From Planctomycetes bacterium MalM25 (GTDB taxonomy: Bacteria; Planctomycetota; Planctomycetia; Pirellulales; Lacipirellulaceae), in NCBI GenBank assembly GCA_007745835.1, contig CP036424.1:1573001-1637000 (forward strand): 64,000 nt of DNA, given 5' to 3'. The position numbers were made by a program, and so were the translations under genes. Under the pieces are notes generated by a model. The model was not told where the DNA came from, ran no database searches, and was given only the letters and a program-made list of their open reading frames with translations. Shown here in pieces: positions 1-7,920 of this stretch. The stretch's first letter is position 1; each line of letters opens with the position of its first letter.

Positions 1-1
1 C

Positions 2-184
2 GCCGAGCGGCGTCTGGCGGAAGAGCGGGCGGCCGCCGCGGCTGCGGAGCCCTCCGCCAACGGTTCAGGAAACGTTTCTCAGGGAGGCTACCCGCCTGCC
101 GGAGAGAGCCCTTCCGCCCCGGAAGCGAATCCGGGCGGATTCGCCGGCTACGATCGTGCCCCGCACGATTCAACCGGTTCTTGA
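2..184 (+). CDS. C-terminal tail of an unidentified protein (partial)
   Basis: An open frame enters from the left edge and ends at TGA (182-184), giving about 60 residues. The first part is charged and Ala-rich (AERRLAEERAAAAAEP), as at the end of a helical or coiled-coil region. The rest is Gly/Pro/Ser-rich and looks disordered. No domain can be recognised from this fragment. It could be a chance frame in GC-rich DNA, but the abrupt helix-to-linker composition and the following intergenic gap fit a real C-terminus. Confidence 0.45.
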   Translation, partial: AERRLAEERAAAAAAEPSANGSGNVSQGGYPPAGESPSAPEANPGGFAGYDRAPHDSTGS

Positions 185-329
185 TCGAACTACAAGCTGC
201 TGCTGACAAACGGTTTACGACGATAAAGCGGCCAATCCGGGCAAGGATGCTCGACCAACCGCACACAACGACTAGAAGCGACGCCGGGCGTTGACGCCCA
301 ACGCCCCACTCAAGGAGGAGTGACCCCCC

Positions 330-587
330 ATGCGACCTCTCTCGCGCCCCCGAAAGCGACTGCTGCGTCCTCAGGCGTGGCTCTGGGTCTTGCTCACGGT
401 CTGCACCCTCGGGTCGAGCACCGGCTGCCTGATCCCGATGTACTCGGCCGATCCGGCCCGACGGGCTCAGCAACTGCTCTACACGTCGGAAGACCTCCGC
501 ACTTTCCTTGATGAGTGGGAACGCATCTGGTTCCTGGACTCGCCCAGCCACATGAAGCCGTACCGCACCAGCGGTCTGGTTCTGTAG
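330..587 (+). CDS. small putative lipoprotein, 85 aa
   Basis: The basic N-terminus (MRPLSRPRKR) is followed by a hydrophobic stretch (about residues 16-28) and Cys33 in a lipobox-like SSTGC. A secreted lipoprotein is therefore likely, though Ser at -3 is not ideal. The mature part is short and has an acidic/aromatic core (EWERIWFLD) and a C-terminal PYRTSG segment. A strong ribosome-binding site AAGGAGG (312-318) lies 11 bases before the ATG and decides the start. I believe this is a small family conserved in planctomycetes, but I cannot name a function. The gene stands alone between the partial gene at the left edge and pyrD. Confidence 0.7.
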   Translation: MRPLSRPRKRLLRPQAWLWVLLTVCTLGSSTGCLIPMYSADPARRAQQLLYTSEDLRTFLDEWERIWFLDSPSHMKPYRTSGLVL

Positions 588-701
588 CACGGCGTCGGTC
601 GACGGCCCGCCGGTTGGGCGGGCCGCTAGGAGCGATCGCGGCGGCCGGGTAGGCTGCTGGGCTCGTGGTATGCCCGTACGTCGCGTCGAAACAGTGCTTT
701 T

Positions 702-1682
702 ATGTCCCCAGGGCCCGGTGAGCCGTCTCTCGCGTCGGTCGAGACCACGGCGCCACAAGTCGATCTAACGGTCACTCTAGGTCGCTTGCGGCTGCCCAAT
801 CCGGTGATGGTCGCCTCGGGGACGTTCGGCTACGCCCGCGAGCTCGCCTCGCTGGTCGATCTGAGCCGCCTGGGCGGCATCCTGCCGAAGACGGTCACCG
901 CCACGCCCCGTGAGGGCAACGCCCCGTGGCGGACGGTCGAGACCTCCGCCGGCATGCTCAACGCGATCGGCCTAGATAACGACGGCGTCGACGCGTTCCT
1001 CGAGCACCATCTCCCCTACCTAGCGTCGGTCGGGGCACCGATTGTGGTGAGTGTCGCCGGGCGGACGGGCGACGAGTTCGTCGACCTGGTCCGCCGCTTT
1101 GCTGCGGTGGACAGCTCGCTCCGCCCCGCCGCGATCGAGCTCAATCTCTCCTGCCCGAACGTCTCGGGCGGCGTCGACTTCGGCAGCGACCCGGCGAAGT
1201 GCGAAGCGGTGGTGCGCGACTGCGTCGCCGCGAGCGACCTGCCGATCCTCGCGAAGCTCACGCCCAACGTGACCAGCGTGCCGACCATGGCCAAGGCGGC
1301 CGAAGCCGGCGGTTGCGATGCGATCACGCTGATCAATACGGTGCTCGGCATGGGCGTCGACTGGCGGAACCAGAAGCCGCTATTGGCGAACGTCGTCGGT
1401 GGCCTCAGCGGCCCCGCGATCAAGCCGATTGCGCTGCGTTGCGTCTACCAAGCGGCGGGCGCCGTGAGCTGCCCGATCGTCGGCGTCGGCGGAGCCGCCA
1501 CGCTCGACGACGTCATGGAGTTCCTCGTCGCCGGCGCCAGCGCGGTGCAACTTGGCACCGTGAACTTCTACCGCCCGCAGGCATCGATGGAGATGCTCGA
1601 CGGCTTGCCGACGGCGTTGGCGGAGTTGAACGCGGCGAGCGTCTCGCAGGTGGTTGGCTCGCTCGCTACGGGGAAGTCATGA
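702..1682 (+). CDS. pyrD: dihydroorotate dehydrogenase, class 1B type
   Basis: Oxidises dihydroorotate to orotate with FMN, the fourth step of pyrimidine synthesis, in the cytosol. The 326-residue protein has the class 1 barrel signatures: MVASGTFGYA (36-45), the active-site segment NLSCPNVSGG with Cys151 as catalytic base (Cys is typical of class 1, Ser of class 2), KLTPNV, GGLSGPAIKP and the phosphate-binding GVGGA/GTVNFYRP end. Length suits the catalytic subunit of a 1B enzyme, which normally works with the FeS/FAD subunit PyrK; no pyrK is in the window. The first ~20 residues before DLTVTLG are poorly conserved-looking, so the true start could be a little downstream. Transcribed alone. 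Confidence 0.93.
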   Translation: MSPGPGEPSLASVETTAPQVDLTVTLGRLRLPNPVMVASGTFGYARELASLVDLSRLGGILPKTVTATPREGNAPWRTVETSAGMLNAIGLDNDGVDAFLEHHLPYLASVGAPIVVSVAGRTGDEFVDLVRRFAAVDSSLRPAAIELNLSCPNVSGGVDFGSDPAKCEAVVRDCVAASDLPILAKLTPNVTSVPTMAKAAEAGGCDAITLINTVLGMGVDWRNQKPLLANVVGGLSGPAIKPIALRCVYQAAGAVSCPIVGVGGAATLDDVMEFLVAGASAVQLGTVNFYRPQASMEMLDGLPTALAELNAASVSQVVGSLATGKS

Positions 1683-1980
1683 GAAGGAGATAAGGGGATG
1701 GTGGCTTGGCGGGTCGCGTGCGGTGTTGGATTCCAAGACGCCGTTAGCTGACTCACCGGCCTCTGTGGAGATCGAGGGGATGACGAGTTAGTGGGGCGGA
1801 CCGCCACGGAATGGATTGTCCCTTGAACGAACGTTCGGGAGTTCGAACTGATTTCAGCCTTCCCGCTTCCACTCTCAAGGCGACCTCCCCCCATCCCCTC
1901 ACACAGCCGTCATTTAGCACTCGCCGATACCGAACAACCAACGACCCCAACCTCACTTCAAGCCATCCCCCCATCTCCTC
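1683..1980. other. intergenic region between pyrD and trpS with a possible leader ORF
   Basis: 298 bases without a full gene. Bases 1698-1751 are a 17-codon ORF with a good ribosome-binding site (AAGGAG at 1684-1689, 8 bases from the ATG) and one Trp codon at position 4. A 10-base palindrome CGAACGTTCG lies at 1828-1837. The last ~120 bases before trpS are strongly pyrimidine-rich and offer no ribosome-binding site. I see no T-box-like architecture and no clear terminator. Confidence 0.4.
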
Positions 1981-2952
1981 ATGCGTGCTCTCTCCGGAAT
2001 CCAACCGACCGGCCCCTTCCACTGGGGCAACTACTTCGGCGCGATCGCGCAGTACATCGCCCTGCAGGACGAGTGCGACGACGGGTCGTTCTACTTCATC
2101 GCCAACCTGCACGCGCTGACCACGGTGCGCGATAAAGAGCGGCTGCAAGAGTACACCCTCGCCGGCGCGATGGACCTGCTCGCGCTCGGGCTCGATCCGT
2201 CGAAGGCGACGCTCTTCGTGCAGTCGGACGTGCCCGAGGTCTCGGAGCTCTGCTGGCTGCTGCTCACCGGCACGCCGATGGGGCTGCTGGAACGCTGTGT
2301 CAGTTACAAGGACAAGCTCGCCAAGGGAATCAAGGCGGACGCGGGGCTGTTCACTTACCCGGTGCTGCAGGCGGCCGACATCCTGGCGTACGACGCGACC
2401 GTCGTCCCCGTGGGCGAGGACCAGCTGCAGCACATCGAGGTCTGCCGCGACCTGGCTCAGAGCTTCAACCACCACTTCGGCGAGACCTTCGTCTTGCCCA
2501 AGGGGAAGGTGCTCGATCAGTCGGCCCGCGTCCCCGGGACCGACGGCGAGAAGATGTCCAAGAGCTACAACAACACACTCGCCGTATTCGACGAGGTCAA
2601 GCCGCAGAAGAAGCAGATCATGCGGATCCAGACCGACAGCCGCCCGATGGAAGACCCGAAAGACCCCGAGGGGGACGTCCTCTTCGACCTGCTGAAGCTG
2701 GTTGCCAACGAGGACGAGCTGGCTCACTGGTCAGCGACCTATCAGGCGGGCGGCTTCGGCTACGGCGACGTGAAGAAGGCCCTCGCCGAAGCATCCGAGC
2801 GTTACTGGGGCCCCGCACGCGAACGCCGCGCCGAGTGGGCCGCCAGGCCGGACGACGTCCGAGACATCCTCGCCGCCGGCGCCGCGAAGGCCCGCGAGCG
2901 AGCGGGTGAAACGCTCCGTCGGGCGCAGGAAGCGTGCGGGTTAAAGGGGTAG
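1981..2952 (+). CDS. trpS: tryptophan--tRNA ligase
   Basis: Class Ic aminoacyl-tRNA synthetase that charges tRNA-Trp. At 323 residues it has normal length. The N-terminal [16 protein letters not shown] contains the HIGH-equivalent HWGN (14-17). KMSKS is at 191-195, followed by YNN. The specificity region with [11 protein letters not shown] is also present. The ATG is not preceded by a Shine-Dalgarno sequence, and the leader is pyrimidine-rich, so translation may start in an SD-independent way. The gene is followed by a hairpin (TCCGC-GAA-GCGGA, 2960-2972) and then by the paired palindromic element at 2981-3148. Confidence 0.95.
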   Translation: MRALSGIQPTGPFHWGNYFGAIAQYIALQDECDDGSFYFIANLHALTTVRDKERLQEYTLAGAMDLLALGLDPSKATLFVQSDVPEVSELCWLLLTGTPMGLLERCVSYKDKLAKGIKADAGLFTYPVLQAADILAYDATVVPVGEDQLQHIEVCRDLAQSFNHHFGETFVLPKGKVLDQSARVPGTDGEKMSKSYNNTLAVFDEVKPQKKQIMRIQTDSRPMEDPKDPEGDVLFDLLKLVANEDELAHWSATYQAGGFGYGDVKKALAEASERYWGPARERRAEWAARPDDVRDILAAGAAKARERAGETLRRAQEACGLKG

Positions 2953-2980
2953 TAGAATGTCCGCGAAGCGGACCACATAA

Positions 2981-3148
2981 GTTCCCCTCCCTTGCAGGGA
3001 GGGGCCGGGGGAGGGTTGAGCGTTCAGGACATGAAACACACCTGTAGAGAGCATAAAGCACAAAGTACGAAGCGTTCAGTACAGGAGAAATGACAGGTGG
3101 GGAGACGTCAGACCCTCCCCTCGCCCCTCCCTGAAAGGGAGGGGGATT
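2981..3148. repeat. paired inverted GC-rich palindromic element
   Basis: Two copies of a ~38-base sequence face each other: 2981-3018 and the reverse complement at 3111-3148. Each copy is itself a hairpin (CCCTCCCTT.. / ..AGGGAGGG) followed by a G-rich tail. Between them a smaller inverted repeat CACCTGT (3039-3045) / ACAGGTG (3093-3099) makes the whole ~168 bases self-complementary. This is the organisation of REP/BIME-type intergenic elements. A related but not identical sequence is at 35741-35775. It sits between the ends of trpS and the opposing sulfatase gene, so it may also stop transcription from both sides. Confidence 0.65.
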
Positions 3149-3160
3149 CAGGGCACACCC

Positions 3161-4624
3161 TCAATAAGCCCCGTGCTTCCCGTACATGTCCTTCTTCGAA
3201 GGCCGCGGCCGAATCCGCGTTGGCAGCCGTTCGCCCGTTTCGCGGTTGAACTCGTCCGGGGTGCGGACGGTGGGGACGAAGTCGTCGGTCGCTTCGGTCC
3301 AGTCGGCTAGCAGCCGGCGGTGCTCCGCCAGGACATCGGCGTAGCCCGGGTCGGCGGCCAGGTTGTTGAACTCGTTCGGGTCCGTCTCCAAGTCGTACAG
3401 CTCCTCGGCCGGGCGCGGGGTGCGGAAGGGGCGCGACTGCTGCTCGGTGAGGGCGCCCCGCTTGTGCAGCTCTTGCAGCTCGATCCAGGTGCTGTGGTAG
3501 ACCGTGTCGCCACTGGGGGTCGCGGGCAGGTCGTTGTACGTGTTGCGGACGTAGCGGAACCGCTCGGTGCGGACGGTGCGGCCGTGGTCCTCGAAGTCGT
3601 GCCAGTTCCGCTCCGAAACGGCATAGTCGCGGAAGTGATCCGCCGGCTCTTCGAGCAACCCCAAGAAGCTGCGTCCCTGGATCGTGTCGGGGATGGCGAC
3701 GCCCGCCGCGTCGAGCAGCGTCGCGGAGACATCGACCGAGCTGACGATCGCCCGGCTCGTGCCGGCGGGTTGGATGCGGGCGGGCCAGTGGGCGATGAGG
3801 GGGGTCTTCACGCCGCCGTCGTAGAGGGTGCACTTGTCGCGGGCGTAGGGACGGCCGTTGTCCGAGACGAACACGATGAGCGTGTTGTCGAGCACGCCCT
3901 GCCGCTTGAGCGTCGCGACCACGTCGCCGATCGCCGTGTCGAGGCGCGTGATTTCATCGTAGTAGAGGGCGAAGTCTTCCTTGTAGTGCTCGGTCGCCGG
4001 GTAGTAGGAGGGAATCCGCACGTCTTCCTTCGTGTAAGGCTGCTCGATGACGTTCGGCTCGAAGGGGCGGTGCGCGTCCCACGAGGCGAGCCAGAGGAAG
4101 AACGGCTTGTCCTTGGGACGCTCGTTCAAGAGCGTCTGCCAGTTGGCGGTCCCCGGCGGGTCCTCCGGTTCTTCGCCGACGTTCCAAACCGACTCGTGGA
4201 CGACGTCGAAACGGTCTTTCACCTCCTCGCCCAGGTGCCACTTGCCGGCCGCCCCGGCCCAGTAGCCGGCCTCGCGGAGCTTCTCGGAGAACGTGACCTG
4301 CTCTGCGGGAAGTGGCCAGTGGAGTTGCTCGGCGTCGGTGTTGTGGGGGTAGCGCCCCGTGAGCAGGCTCGCCCGGCTCGGGCTGCACGAGCTGGCGGTG
4401 AGGTAGGCGTTGTCGAAACGGACGCCCTCGGCCGCCAGCTTGTCGAGCACCGGCGTGCGGATCGTGGGGTGCCCGTACGCGCCCAGGTCGTCCCAGCCGA
4501 CGTCGTCGGCGACGATCAGCACGAGGTTCGGGCGGCTCGCATCATCCGCTTGCGCGGTTCCAGTGATGAAAAAGAGACCGAAGAGAGCGATCCCGATCGT
4601 CGGGAGTTGGGTCCAAGTTGGCAT
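3161..4624 (-). CDS. secreted sulfatase (arylsulfatase family)
   Basis: Hydrolyses sulfate esters, probably on algal or host polysaccharide, outside the cytoplasm. The chosen ATG gives 487 residues with a signal peptide (MPTWTQLPTIGIALFGLFFI, cleavage after AQA). Downstream come the metal-binding IVADDVGWDD (37-46) and the sulfatase signature C-S-P-S-R with Cys80, the residue converted to formylglycine, then LTGRYPH. A second metal site appears as FVSDNGRP. A longer frame reaches 4768, but that adds 48 charged residues in front of the signal peptide, so I reject it. The anaerobic sulfatase-maturating enzyme or FGE is not in the window. The gene is divergent from the PLP enzyme at 4777 with 152 bases between. 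Confidence 0.9.
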   Translation of the reverse strand: MPTWTQLPTIGIALFGLFFITGTAQADDASRPNLVLIVADDVGWDDLGAYGHPTIRTPVLDKLAAEGVRFDNAYLTASSCSPSRASLLTGRYPHNTDAEQLHWPLPAEQVTFSEKLREAGYWAGAAGKWHLGEEVKDRFDVVHESVWNVGEEPEDPPGTANWQTLLNERPKDKPFFLWLASWDAHRPFEPNVIEQPYTKEDVRIPSYYPATEHYKEDFALYYDEITRLDTAIGDVVATLKRQGVLDNTLIVFVSDNGRPYARDKCTLYDGGVKTPLIAHWPARIQPAGTSRAIVSSVDVSATLLDAAGVAIPDTIQGRSFLGLLEEPADHFRDYAVSERNWHDFEDHGRTVRTERFRYVRNTYNDLPATPSGDTVYHSTWIELQELHKRGALTEQQSRPFRTPRPAEELYDLETDPNEFNNLAADPGYADVLAEHRRLLADWTEATDDFVPTVRTPDEFNRETGERLPTRIRPRPSKKDMYGKHGAY

Positions 4625-4776
4625 CGTTGTCTCGGGAAGAGGATCGGTGAGATCTAGGGCGAGTGACTCAGCGAGGCAGCCCTTCAGTCTAACGTCGTGG
4701 CGCCGCCGATCCTTCCCAGTCTTGTTGCGATTTTCTGAGGCTTTAGCGTCGCCCCTCCGCGTGCTCAAATACGCCC

Positions 4777-5952
4777 ATGCAATTCCGAACCCGCGCTATC
4801 CACGTCGGCCAAGAGAAGGACCCCGCCACCGGGGCCGTGGTGCCGCCGATCCATCTGGCCAGCACCAGCGTCCAGCCGGGCGCCGGGGAGTGGCTGCCGT
4901 TCCATTACGGCCGCAGCGGCAACCCGACGCGGGGGCGGCTCGAGCAGACCGTCGCGGCGCTCGAGGGTTGCGGGCCCGAGTCGGAGTGCGGCACGGGCGG
5001 GGCGCTCGCGTTCGCCACCGGCATGGCGGCGATCACGTGCGTCGTCCAGTCGCTCCGGTCGGGCGACCACGTGCTGGCGGGCAGCGACATCTACGGGGGC
5101 GCCTACCGGCTGTTCCACCAGGTGATCGACCGCGCCGGGATCGACATCACCCTCGCCGACTCGACCGACCCGGCGGCCTTCGAGAAGGGGTTCCGCGACA
5201 ACACGAAGCTCGTGTGGGTCGAGTCGCCCGGCAACCCGCGGATGACGATCACCGACTACGCGGCGATCGCCGAGCTGACGCACGCGCGCGGCGCGATCAT
5301 GGGCTGCGATAACACGTTCGCCACGCCGGTGCTGACGCGGCCGCTGGAGCTGGGCGTGGACATCGTGATGCACTCGGCGACCAAGTACTACGGCGGCCAC
5401 AGCGATCTGATGGGCGGCCTGCTGGCGGTGCGCGACCCGGCGCTCCACGAGGACCTCGCCTTCCTCCAGAACGCGACCGGCGGGATCATGGGACCGCTCG
5501 AGGCGTTCCTCTGCTCGCGGGGCATCAAGACCATGGAGCTGCGCGTCCGCGAGCAATGCCGCACGGCGCAGGCGCTCGCCGAGTGGCTCGACGCCCAGCC
5601 GGAGGTCGAACGGGTCAACTACGCGGGCCTGCCGAATCACCCGGGGCACGACCTCGCGAAGCGGCAGATGGACGGCGGCTTCGGCGGCATGATCAGCTTC
5701 GAGCTCAAGGCGGGCTTCGAGGCGGCGAAGCGGTTCGTCGAATCGACCAAGCTGTTCCAGCTGGCGGTGAGCCTCGGCGCGGTCGAGTCGCTCATCGAGC
5801 AGCCCGCCAGCATGTCGCACGCGAGCTACGCCCCCGAAGACCGCGCGAAGCACGGCATCACCGAAGGCATGATCCGCTTGAGCGTCGGCCTCGAGGACGT
5901 GGAAGATCTGCGAGCCGATCTCGAACAGGCTCTCGCGGCTTCAAGCAGTTAA
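4777..5952 (+). CDS. trans-sulfuration PLP enzyme (cystathionine gamma-synthase / gamma-lyase family)
   Basis: Member of the Cys/Met metabolism fold-type I PLP family, 391 residues, the usual length. Visible motifs are YGRSGNPT (44-51, substrate/phosphate loop from the neighbouring subunit), VESPGNP (148-154), CDNTFATP (177-184) with the PLP-ring aspartate, and HSATKY (199-204) with Lys203 as the Schiff-base lysine. SLGAVESL near the C-terminus is also typical. Sequence alone does not separate cystathionine gamma-synthase, beta-lyase and gamma-lyase, so no symbol is given. The stop codon overlaps the first base pairs of the inverted repeat that follows. Confidence 0.88.
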   Translation: MQFRTRAIHVGQEKDPATGAVVPPIHLASTSVQPGAGEWLPFHYGRSGNPTRGRLEQTVAALEGCGPESECGTGGALAFATGMAAITCVVQSLRSGDHVLAGSDIYGGAYRLFHQVIDRAGIDITLADSTDPAAFEKGFRDNTKLVWVESPGNPRMTITDYAAIAELTHARGAIMGCDNTFATPVLTRPLELGVDIVMHSATKYYGGHSDLMGGLLAVRDPALHEDLAFLQNATGGIMGPLEAFLCSRGIKTMELRVREQCRTAQALAEWLDAQPEVERVNYAGLPNHPGHDLAKRQMDGGFGGMISFELKAGFEAAKRFVESTKLFQLAVSLGAVESLIEQPASMSHASYAPEDRAKHGITEGMIRLSVGLEDVEDLRADLEQALAASSS

Positions 5953-6063
5953 CCGCCAAGACGCCAAGAGCGCCAAGCTGCGCCACGACCTGTTCGGTAG
6001 ACTAACTCCAGCGGCAGGTAACCCTTCTTGGCGATCCCTGGCGCTCTTGGCGTCTTGGCGGTT
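5951..6063. repeat. perfect 25-bp inverted repeat with 63-base loop
   Basis: The arm at 5951-5975 (starting AACCGCCAAGACGCC) is exactly complementary to 6039-6063, with 63 bases between. The arm itself is built of CGCCAAGA/CGCCAAGAG subrepeats. It begins in the stop codon of the PLP enzyme gene and ends 20 bases before the next start. It would form a very stable hairpin in RNA, and lacks a T-run, so it is not a classical terminator. I recall similar CCGCCAAGACGCCAAG repeats scattered in many environmental genomes. Confidence 0.75.
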
Positions 6064-6083
6064 CTAAATCAGAAAGAGAACAA

Positions 6084-6995
6084 ATGCAGCTCGGTTTTGT
6101 CTCCGCGATTCTTGCCGATCAGCCGCTCGACGAGGTGCTCGCCTTCGCCGCGGGGGAGGGGTTCGATTGCGTCGAGGTCCTCTGCTGGCCGCCCGGCGGG
6201 CCGGACCGCAAGTACGGCGGCGTCTGTCACCTCGACTTGAGCGACTTCACCACGGCCCAGGCCGACGACACGCGGGCGCTGATCGATAAGCACGGCGTGG
6301 CGTTCAGTGCGCTCGGCTATTACTCGATCCCGCTGTCGGCCGACGAAGAGCAAGCCAGCGCGGCGATCGAGCACCTGCACAAGGTGATCGACGCCGCGGC
6401 CGACTTGGGGCTGTCGACGGTGAACTCGTTCCTCGGCGCGAACCAGAACCTCTCGATGGAGGAGAACTTCGCGAAGTTCCTGGAGGTCTGGCCGCCGATC
6501 ATCCGCCACGCGGAGGAGCGGGGCGTGCGGATCGGCATCGAGAACTGCCCGATGCTGTTCGCGAAGACGTGGCCCTTCGGCCTCAACCTGGCCCACTCAC
6601 CCGCCGTGTGGCGGCGCCTGTTCGACGCGATCCCTTCCGACGCGTTCGGGTTGAACTACGACCCGTCGCACCTGCGGATGCAGCTGATGGACCCGGTGGC
6701 GCCGATCCGCGAGTTCGGGCCGCGGATCTTCCACACGCACGCCAAGGACATGCGGATCGATCAGCACCGGCTCGACGAGGTCGGATCGCTCGCCCCCCCG
6801 ATGGACCGCTCGACGGCGAAGATCCCCGGCCTGGGCGACATCGACTGGGGCGCCTGGATCGCCGCCCTGACCGACGCGGGTTACGACGGCCCGGTCTGCA
6901 TCGAGGTCGAGGACGAAGCCTTCGCCGACACGCTCGAGAGGCGGAAACAATCACTCAGGATTAGCCGCAACGTGCTGCGGCCACTGATTGGTTGA
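6084..6995 (+). CDS. sugar phosphate isomerase/epimerase (xylose-isomerase-like TIM barrel)
   Basis: AP-endonuclease-2/xylose-isomerase-like barrel of 303 residues. Strand ends carry the expected metal-binding acids and histidines: GIENCP, NYDPSHL, FHTHAKDM and CIEVEDEAF. These proteins isomerise or epimerise sugars or inositol derivatives with a divalent metal; the substrate cannot be read from sequence. An early CWPPGGP and the YYSIPL segment belong to a planctomycete-type subgroup. The gene starts 20 bases after the inverted repeat and ends 4 bases before the opposing polysaccharide deacetylase, with no visible terminator between. Confidence 0.82.
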   Translation: MQLGFVSAILADQPLDEVLAFAAGEGFDCVEVLCWPPGGPDRKYGGVCHLDLSDFTTAQADDTRALIDKHGVAFSALGYYSIPLSADEEQASAAIEHLHKVIDAAADLGLSTVNSFLGANQNLSMEENFAKFLEVWPPIIRHAEERGVRIGIENCPMLFAKTWPFGLNLAHSPAVWRRLFDAIPSDAFGLNYDPSHLRMQLMDPVAPIREFGPRIFHTHAKDMRIDQHRLDEVGSLAPPMDRSTAKIPGLGDIDWGAWIAALTDAGYDGPVCIEVEDEAFADTLERRKQSLRISRNVLRPLIG

Positions 6996-6999
6996 CTCG

Positions 7000-7920
7000 T
7001 TAGGCCTTCGCGTGCTCGGCGACGGTCACGACTTGCCGATTCCTGGCGAGGTCGGCCAGCGTGTCCGAGAGCAGGCTCAGCTTCGCTTCGCGGGTGAGGC
7101 GCATGCCGGGGAAGTAGGCGAGCTGCGGCTCGTCCTCTTCGCCGAGGAAATCGAGCGGGTGCAGCAAGAGCGTCGGCGCCACGCCGCGCAGTCGGCAGAG
7201 GCGCATCGCCGTTCGCCAGTAGCCACGTGCGGCGGCTGTCGATTTCTGAGCAAGGAACGAGAGGTACGTGAAGTGCACCGGCGAACGCATGAGAGGCGCC
7301 GTGGTGACGGGCAGTTCGATCAGCGGGCCCTCGGGCGTCTCCAGTCGATGCGGTCGCAGGCTCCGCAGGGCGTCGGAGAGCGAGCTGAAGCGTTGTTCGG
7401 GCGCGTCGTCGGATGCGTCCTTCGACCGGAAGCCGCTCAGCTTCACGTAGGCGCGAGCCAACGGGCCGACGAACGTCGGGAAGACGCTCGAGTCGTAGGC
7501 GTAGCCGCGGCGGGCGAGGACCGCGAGCACCTCGGGCGACCAGCTGAACCCCGGCGCGCGGAAGCCGGTCGGTTTCACGCCGGTGATTCGCTCGATGCCC
7601 GCTTCGGCTTCGGCGATCTCGCGTTCGATCTCCTCGGGCGGCAGCGTGTCGAGCCAGGGCCAGTGCGACTGGCTGTGGTTGGCGATTTCGAAGCCGGCGG
7701 CGGCGAATCGTTCGACCGCTCGTGCGCCCGGGTCACGCGTTAGGTCCTTGCCAACGACGAAGACCGAGCAGGGCAGGCCGCGTTCGCCAAGGAAGTCGAC
7801 GATCCGGGGCGTCACTTCCGCGAGGTAGCTCGGCCGCGACTCCCACGCCGCGTCGCCCCGCGAGCGGAGGTACGCCCACTTATCGTCGAGATCGATCGAG
7901 AGGCTGGCGAGCTGCGTCAC
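7000..7920 (-). CDS. polysaccharide deacetylase (NodB homology, CE4)
   Basis: Removes N- or O-acetyl groups from polysaccharide. The start is a GTG at 7918-7920 that overlaps the upstream TGA (GTGA), giving 306 residues; a frame extending to 8178 is only the antisense-like shadow of the neighbour. NodB motif 1 is SLSIDLDDKW with Asp12/Asp13, motif 2 is NHSQSH (His82, His86) and motif 3 is FRAPGF. It is the last gene of the ten-gene exopolysaccharide operon and is translationally coupled to the flavoprotein gene. No signal peptide is seen, so it may act on lipid-linked precursors at the cytoplasmic face. Confidence 0.87.
   Translation of the reverse strand: MTQLASLSIDLDDKWAYLRSRGDAAWESRPSYLAEVTPRIVDFLGERGLPCSVFVVGKDLTRDPGARAVERFAAAGFEIANHSQSHWPWLDTLPPEEIEREIAEAEAGIERITGVKPTGFRAPGFSWSPEVLAVLARRGYAYDSSVFPTFVGPLARAYVKLSGFRSKDASDDAPEQRFSSLSDALRSLRPHRLETPEGPLIELPVTTAPLMRSPVHFTYLSFLAQKSTAAARGYWRTAMRLCRLRGVAPTLLLHPLDFLGEEDEPQLAYFPGMRLTREAKLSLLSDTLADLARNRQVVTVAEHAKA

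Noticed and set aside
1683-1980. T-box leader for trpS
   Set aside because: No T-box consensus or terminator/antiterminator pair; the phylum does not generally use T-boxes.
3320-4657. 445-codon frame opposite the sulfatase
   Set aside because: No motif; antisense of a gene with intact sulfatase signature.
4765-5853. 362-codon frame opposite the trans-sulfuration enzyme
   Set aside because: Low-complexity Arg/Leu/Asp sequence; the plus strand has all PLP-family motifs.
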